The position numbers were made by a program, and so were the translations under genes. Source: Rossellomorea aquimaris (GTDB lineage Bacteria > Bacillota > Bacilli > Bacillales > Bacillaceae_B). Taken from it: a stretch of 64,000 bases of DNA. Below the pieces are notes generated by a model. It searched no databases. It was not told the origin of the DNA and saw only the letters and a list, made by a program, of their open reading frames with translations. Location: the NCBI RefSeq assembly GCF_020171925.1, contig NZ_JAIVAR010000002.1, positions 1-64,000 of the forward strand. The letters are read 5' to 3'. Numbering within the stretch: the stretch's first letter is position 1; the number at the start of each line of letters is the position of its first letter. Positions 59,953 to 64,000 of the stretch are shown piece after piece.

Positions 59953-62900
59953 ATGGAGAGCAGATACAAACTAATTATTACAAGTAGAAATCTTTATAAA
60001 GAAGTCGAACTAGATTCCGAAACAGCGGAGTTGAAGATTGGTACCGGATCAGACTGTGATGTAAGACTTCGCAAAGAATTATTTTTTGGTCAGATCGAGT
60101 TGATCCTCACCAAAAATAATGAGAGTTGGAATGTCCTTTGCTCTGATAATTTATATTTGTCGCTTGGTGACGTCAGGAAATTGATGACCAAGCAACTTAA
60201 CCATGGTGACGAACTTACACTGAAGTACCAGCAGTCAGATAACGAAGTATTCTCTCTTTCGTTTATGCTTGACTTTGATTACGAAAATAAAGAGTATAAC
60301 AGAATTATTGATATCTCGGACAATCAACAAATACGTATAGGAGGCGGTATTGATTGCGAAATATATGCAAGCGATTATTATCTAGGCTCCGATACAATTA
60401 CACTTTCTCACGAAAATAATAGATGGTACTTAATGGATAACCATACTAAATATGGTGTTTTTCTAAATGGTTCGCGTGTAGAGAAGAAAAATGAGCTTAA
60501 GGATTATGATTTCTTCGCTATTGTTGGATTTAGTTTTTATTATAAAAAAGGAAAGCTTTATACATCTAAAAATGCCAATCTGACGATCAACAATTTGAAC
60601 TATGAAGATCAATACGAACAAACAAGCCATTTGATTTATCCGAAGTTTAATCGTAACACACGGATACAATATGAGATTCCAGAAATGGATATTGAAATTC
60701 AGCAGCCTGAACATAAACCACACAAGCCTAAAAGAAACATACTGGTGTCACTAATTCCAGCTTTGGTGATGTTAGCCCTGACTATTGTACTAAGAGGTAT
60801 AATGGGAGGCGGCAATACTTTTGTCATTTATAGTGCTGTTTCTATGTCTTTAGGTGTATTTATGTCCATCGCCACTTATGTAACCGAAAAGAGAAATTAT
60901 AAAAAAGAATATACTGAACGGATAAGTAGATATGAACAATATATCAACGATAAGGGCATAGAAATAGAGCAGGCACGTGCACATGAGCTGCGTATCCGAA
61001 ACTTGATAAATGAATCTCTGGAAAACAATATCAAGGAAGTAGACTATTTCGGTAAAAGGTTGTTTGAAAAATCACTTGAGGATCCAGATTTCTTACATGT
61101 GAATTTAGGTAAGGGTCGCATAGAATCTAGTAATCAGGTTGAGTTCAACAAGCAAGAAATCGTTGATCTGGAGGATCCCATCGCCCATCTTCCACAGCAG
61201 GTTTCAGAAAAATATCGATATATTGATCATGCTCCTATTATCGCTGATTTTAATTCTTCATGCGGTATTGGTGTAGTAGGCGAAAAACCAGAACTTGAGC
61301 AAATGATCAAGAATATTACACTTGATTTGGCAATTCGCCATTTTTACGGTGAGGTCAAGTTCGTTTATATCTTTAATCAGGAAAATGTCCAAGACATGAG
61401 TTGGGTGCGGTGGTTACATAATGTTAAAAACAGTAAACTTGATGTAAGGAACATTATTTGTGATGAAGAAAGTAAGAATGTTTTATTAGAGAATTTGTAT
61501 ATCACTCTTTCTTCAAGGGAGAATGCGAAACGTAAAAATAATTTTGTGACTTTTGAAGAACATTACATTGTTTTTGTTACAGATTCATCAGCGATTAGTA
61601 AACATCCCGTATCAAAATTTATAAAGAATTCTGGTGACTATGGCTTTACATTTGTGTTTTTTGAAGAGTACGAAGAATATTTGCCACAAGGCTGTACAGA
61701 AATCATTCGAATTGATTCGAAGCAGAAAGGCAGTGTCGTGAAGACAAAGAAAGGAGATATGGTTTCAAGTTTTGCCTATCCTGAAATACCTACCAAAACT
61801 GCTTTAGAGGTAGCGTTAAGACTAGGAGCCGTTACTGTTGACGAGGTTTCATTAGAAGGGGAGTTAACGAAAAATATATCCATGTTTGAGCTCTTGGGTA
61901 TCATGTCTGTTGAGGATTTAAACTTAACAGAAAGGTGGAATTCGTCATTAGTATATGATAGTATGGCTGCTCCATTAGGAGTAAAGAGAAAGAACCAAAT
62001 TGTTCAGCTGGATCTAAGCGATAAAGCCGGAGCGCATGGTCCTCACGGGTTAGTAGCGGGTACTACAGGATCGGGAAAAAGTGAAATCATTCAGACTTAC
62101 ATTCTCTCAATGGCATCGTTGTTTCACCCGTATGAAGTTGGTTTTGTTATTATTGACTTCAAAGGAGGAGGTATGGCAAATCAATTTAAAAACCTGCCTC
62201 ATCTAATGGGGACTATTACCAATATAGATGGACGCGAGATAAAGAGGTCGTTATCGTCAATTAAAGCGGAGCTAGTTAAGCGACAAGAAATGTTCTCAGC
62301 CTGCGGAGTCAACCATATTAATGATTATATTAAACTTTATAAGTCCCAAAAGGTGGACGAACCGATCCCGCATCTAATCATGATTGTGGATGAATTTGCA
62401 GAACTGAAAGCAGAACACCCTGATTTTATGAAAGAGATTATTTCAGCTGCACGTATAGGAAGAACTTTGGGTATTCATCTTATTCTAGCTACACAAAAGC
62501 CAGCGGGCGTTGTAGACAATCAAATATGGAGTAACTCAAAATTTAAATTGTGTCTTAAGGTTCAAACAAAGGAAGACAGTAACGAGGTGATTAAAACACC
62601 TCTTGCGGCAGAAATTGTAGAGCCTGGGCGCGCTTATTTTCAAGTAGGAAATAATGAAGTTTTTGATTTATTCCAATCGGCTTATAGTGGTGGAAGTGTT
62701 CCTACCGGAAATGATATGAACGAAAGAATATTCCAAATTTACGAAAGAAACATATGGGGCAAGAAAAAACTTGTATATACAAACTCTAAAACACAAACAG
62801 CAGTTGAATCAAAGAGCCAACTTGAAACGATTGTTGACTATGTCCATGATTTTTGTGTGGTTAAAGGAATAAAACAGCTTCCAGGTATTTGTCTGCCTTC

Positions 62901-64000
62901 GCTAGCAGATGTAGTTAATACAGATATGATTGACTATGGAATCGATCGTGATTTCAAAGTTTCTGTGCCAATCGGTATTTATGATGACCCTGAACAACAA
63001 CGACAAGGTCAAGTTGTTATAGATCCCTCCAAGGAAAATATATTTATTGTAGGTTCAGCACAAACCGGAAAAACAACGATGTTGCAAACTGTTACCTACG
63101 GATTAATCAAAAAGTATGATCCTTCTCAAGTAAATCTATATTTAGTAGACTGCGGAAGCATGGTATTGAAAATCTTTGAAAACTCTGCCCATGTTGGTGG
63201 TGTGGTTTTATCAAATGAAGAGGAAAAATGCAAAAATCTCTTTAAGCTTCTTAACTCTATGGTGGTTGAACGCAAAACCATGCTTTCAAGCAAAGGTGTA
63301 GGTAGCTTCTCAGCATATCTTGATGCAGGATATAAGGATATTCCTATGGTTGTTGTGGTTATTGACAATATGGCAGCATTTAAGGAGTATTTCCCGAGTC
63401 AGGCTGAGGAATTGAATAGCCTAAGCCGGGAAGCGCAAGGTGTTGGAATATCGTTTGTTATAACTGCAGCAACATCAAATGCATTAAACTATCGTACCCA
63501 GGCAAACTTTGGCAGGAAGCTTGTGCTAAACTGCAATGATAAAGGTGAGTATAGTACAGCATTTGGACATTGTAAGCAAACTCCTAAAGAAAATACAGGC
63601 AGAGGGCTGCTAATGCTGGATAAACGAATTCTTGAGTATCAAACTGCGATATTTGGTCACAGCGACAAGGAGGCCGAAAGAAGCCTGGAGCTTAAGCAGT
63701 TTATCCAAACACGTAATTCACAGTGTTCTAGTAAGGCCCGTATCATTCCAATGGTGCCTGAAAAGCTTATGCTTCATGAGGAATTTAAAACAAGCGGAAA
63801 TGAATTTAGAAAAAAAGGTCTATTGCCGATTGGTATGGATTTCGCTACTGTAGAGTATTCCATTATGAACATGAATACTGGCGGCTCTATGACTTTGTTA
63901 GGTGATATAGAAAGTAAAGAACAATTCACCATTAATTTACTAAAAATGCTGAATGAAACGATTGTATTCCATAATGTAGAAGCAACCGTAATCGACGATA
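59953..64000 (+). CDS. essC: Type VII secretion ATPase EssC (partial, runs off window)
   Basis: About 1349 codons are present with no stop. Two N-terminal FHA-like domains (1-240, with IGTGSDCDVRL, IGGGIDCEIYA and KYGVFLNGSRV) precede two membrane segments (about 262-305). FtsK/SpoIIIE ATPase domains follow. The first Walker A is GTTGSGKS (703-710) with IIDFKGGGMANQF and MIVDEFAEL; the second is GSAQTGKTT (1034-1042). The third domain begins near the right edge. EssC is the motor of type VIIb secretion. Usual Staphylococcus order is esxA-esaA-essA-esaB-essB-essC; here essC directly follows esaB. Confidence 0.93.
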   Translation, partial: MESRYKLIITSRNLYKEVELDSETAELKIGTGSDCDVRLRKELFFGQIELILTKNNESWNVLCSDNLYLSLGDVRKLMTKQLNHGDELTLKYQQSDNEVFSLSFMLDFDYENKEYNRIIDISDNQQIRIGGGIDCEIYASDYYLGSDTITLSHENNRWYLMDNHTKYGVFLNGSRVEKKNELKDYDFFAIVGFSFYYKKGKLYTSKNANLTINNLNYEDQYEQTSHLIYPKFNRNTRIQYEIPEMDIEIQQPEHKPHKPKRNILVSLIPALVMLALTIVLRGIMGGGNTFVIYSAVSMSLGVFMSIATYVTEKRNYKKEYTERISRYEQYINDKGIEIEQARAHELRIRNLINESLENNIKEVDYFGKRLFEKSLEDPDFLHVNLGKGRIESSNQVEFNKQEIVDLEDPIAHLPQQVSEKYRYIDHAPIIADFNSSCGIGVVGEKPELEQMIKNITLDLAIRHFYGEVKFVYIFNQENVQDMSWVRWLHNVKNSKLDVRNIICDEESKNVLLENLYITLSSRENAKRKNNFVTFEEHYIVFVTDSSAISKHPVSKFIKNSGDYGFTFVFFEEYEEYLPQGCTEIIRIDSKQKGSVVKTKKGDMVSSFAYPEIPTKTALEVALRLGAVTVDEVSLEGELTKNISMFELLGIMSVEDLNLTERWNSSLVYDSMAAPLGVKRKNQIVQLDLSDKAGAHGPHGLVAGTTGSGKSEIIQTYILSMASLFHPYEVGFVIIDFKGGGMANQFKNLPHLMGTITNIDGREIKRSLSSIKAELVKRQEMFSACGVNHINDYIKLYKSQKVDEPIPHLIMIVDEFAELKAEHPDFMKEIISAARIGRTLGIHLILATQKPAGVVDNQIWSNSKFKLCLKVQTKEDSNEVIKTPLAAEIVEPGRAYFQVGNNEVFDLFQSAYSGGSVPTGNDMNERIFQIYERNIWGKKKLVYTNSKTQTAVESKSQLETIVDYVHDFCVVKGIKQLPGICLPSLADVVNTDMIDYGIDRDFKVSVPIGIYDDPEQQRQGQVVIDPSKENIFIVGSAQTGKTTMLQTVTYGLIKKYDPSQVNLYLVDCGSMVLKIFENSAHVGGVVLSNEEEKCKNLFKLLNSMVVERKTMLSSKGVGSFSAYLDAGYKDIPMVVVVIDNMAAFKEYFPSQAEELNSLSREAQGVGISFVITAATSNALNYRTQANFGRKLVLNCNDKGEYSTAFGHCKQTPKENTGRGLLMLDKRILEYQTAIFGHSDKEAERSLELKQFIQTRNSQCSSKARIIPMVPEKLMLHEEFKTSGNEFRKKGLLPIGMDFATVEYSIMNMNTGGSMTLLGDIESKEQFTINLLKMLNETIVFHNVEATVIDD

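Noticed and set aside
60463-60723. 86-codon minus-strand frame inside essC
   Set aside because: It is antisense to the FHA region of EssC and is rich in Ile, Leu and Phe from AT-rich complement.

Overview
The window is the replication-origin region of a low-to-mid GC, endospore-forming Bacillaceae chromosome. The gene order from gyrA/gyrB through dnaA, rpmH, spoIIIJ, noc/soj/spo0J, rpsF-ssb-rpsR, dnaC, purA and walRKHIJ to rlmH is close to that of Bacillus subtilis. Spore-related genes (spoIIIJ, jag, yyaC) and Shine-Dalgarno sites close to AAAGGAGG fit this. The exact genus is inference; a Rossellomorea-like or other environmental Bacillus would fit.

Layout. Leftwards from about 11.6 kb, on the minus strand: dnaA, dnaN, yaaA, recF, remB, gyrB, gyrA, an HD-GYP-type protein with a damaged metal site, and the 5' end of a 16S rRNA gene. 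The bipartite oriC flanks dnaA: a DnaA-box cluster upstream (11.88-12.14 kb), and a second cluster with a DnaA-trio element between dnaA and dnaN (9.88-9.99 kb). Rightwards, mostly on the plus strand: rpmH-rnpA-spoIIIJ-jag, mnmE-mnmG-rsmG-noc, soj-spo0J (with parS), DUF554, yyaC, a MscS channel, ychF, rpsF-ssb-rpsR, a chemoreceptor, yybS-gdpP-rplI, dnaC, an ABC exporter, purA, a potassium channel, a YjfC-type ATP-grasp ligase operon, a NERD protein, four tRNAs (Lys-Glu-Asp-Phe), an M23 peptidase, walRKHIJ, htrC and rlmH. Both arms are transcribed largely away from the origin.

The last ~7 kb is different. Just after rlmH lies a broken IS3-family transposase. It is followed by a visibly AT-richer operon: FHA protein, a CpaE/TadZ-like ATPase, EsaB/YukD, and the first ~1350 codons of EssC. 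This is a type VIIb (WXG100) secretion locus of unusual composition, and it runs off the window.

The intergenic DNA holds two repeat families that the genes do not explain. The first is four arrays of the 13-mer TTTTGATAATAAA, phased every 20-21 bp, each preceded by a G-rich, C-poor stretch when read in the repeat's own direction. The second is 130-bp hairpin elements whose terminal arms differ between copies but stay complementary. One copy sits inside oriC and another has been split by a different repeat.
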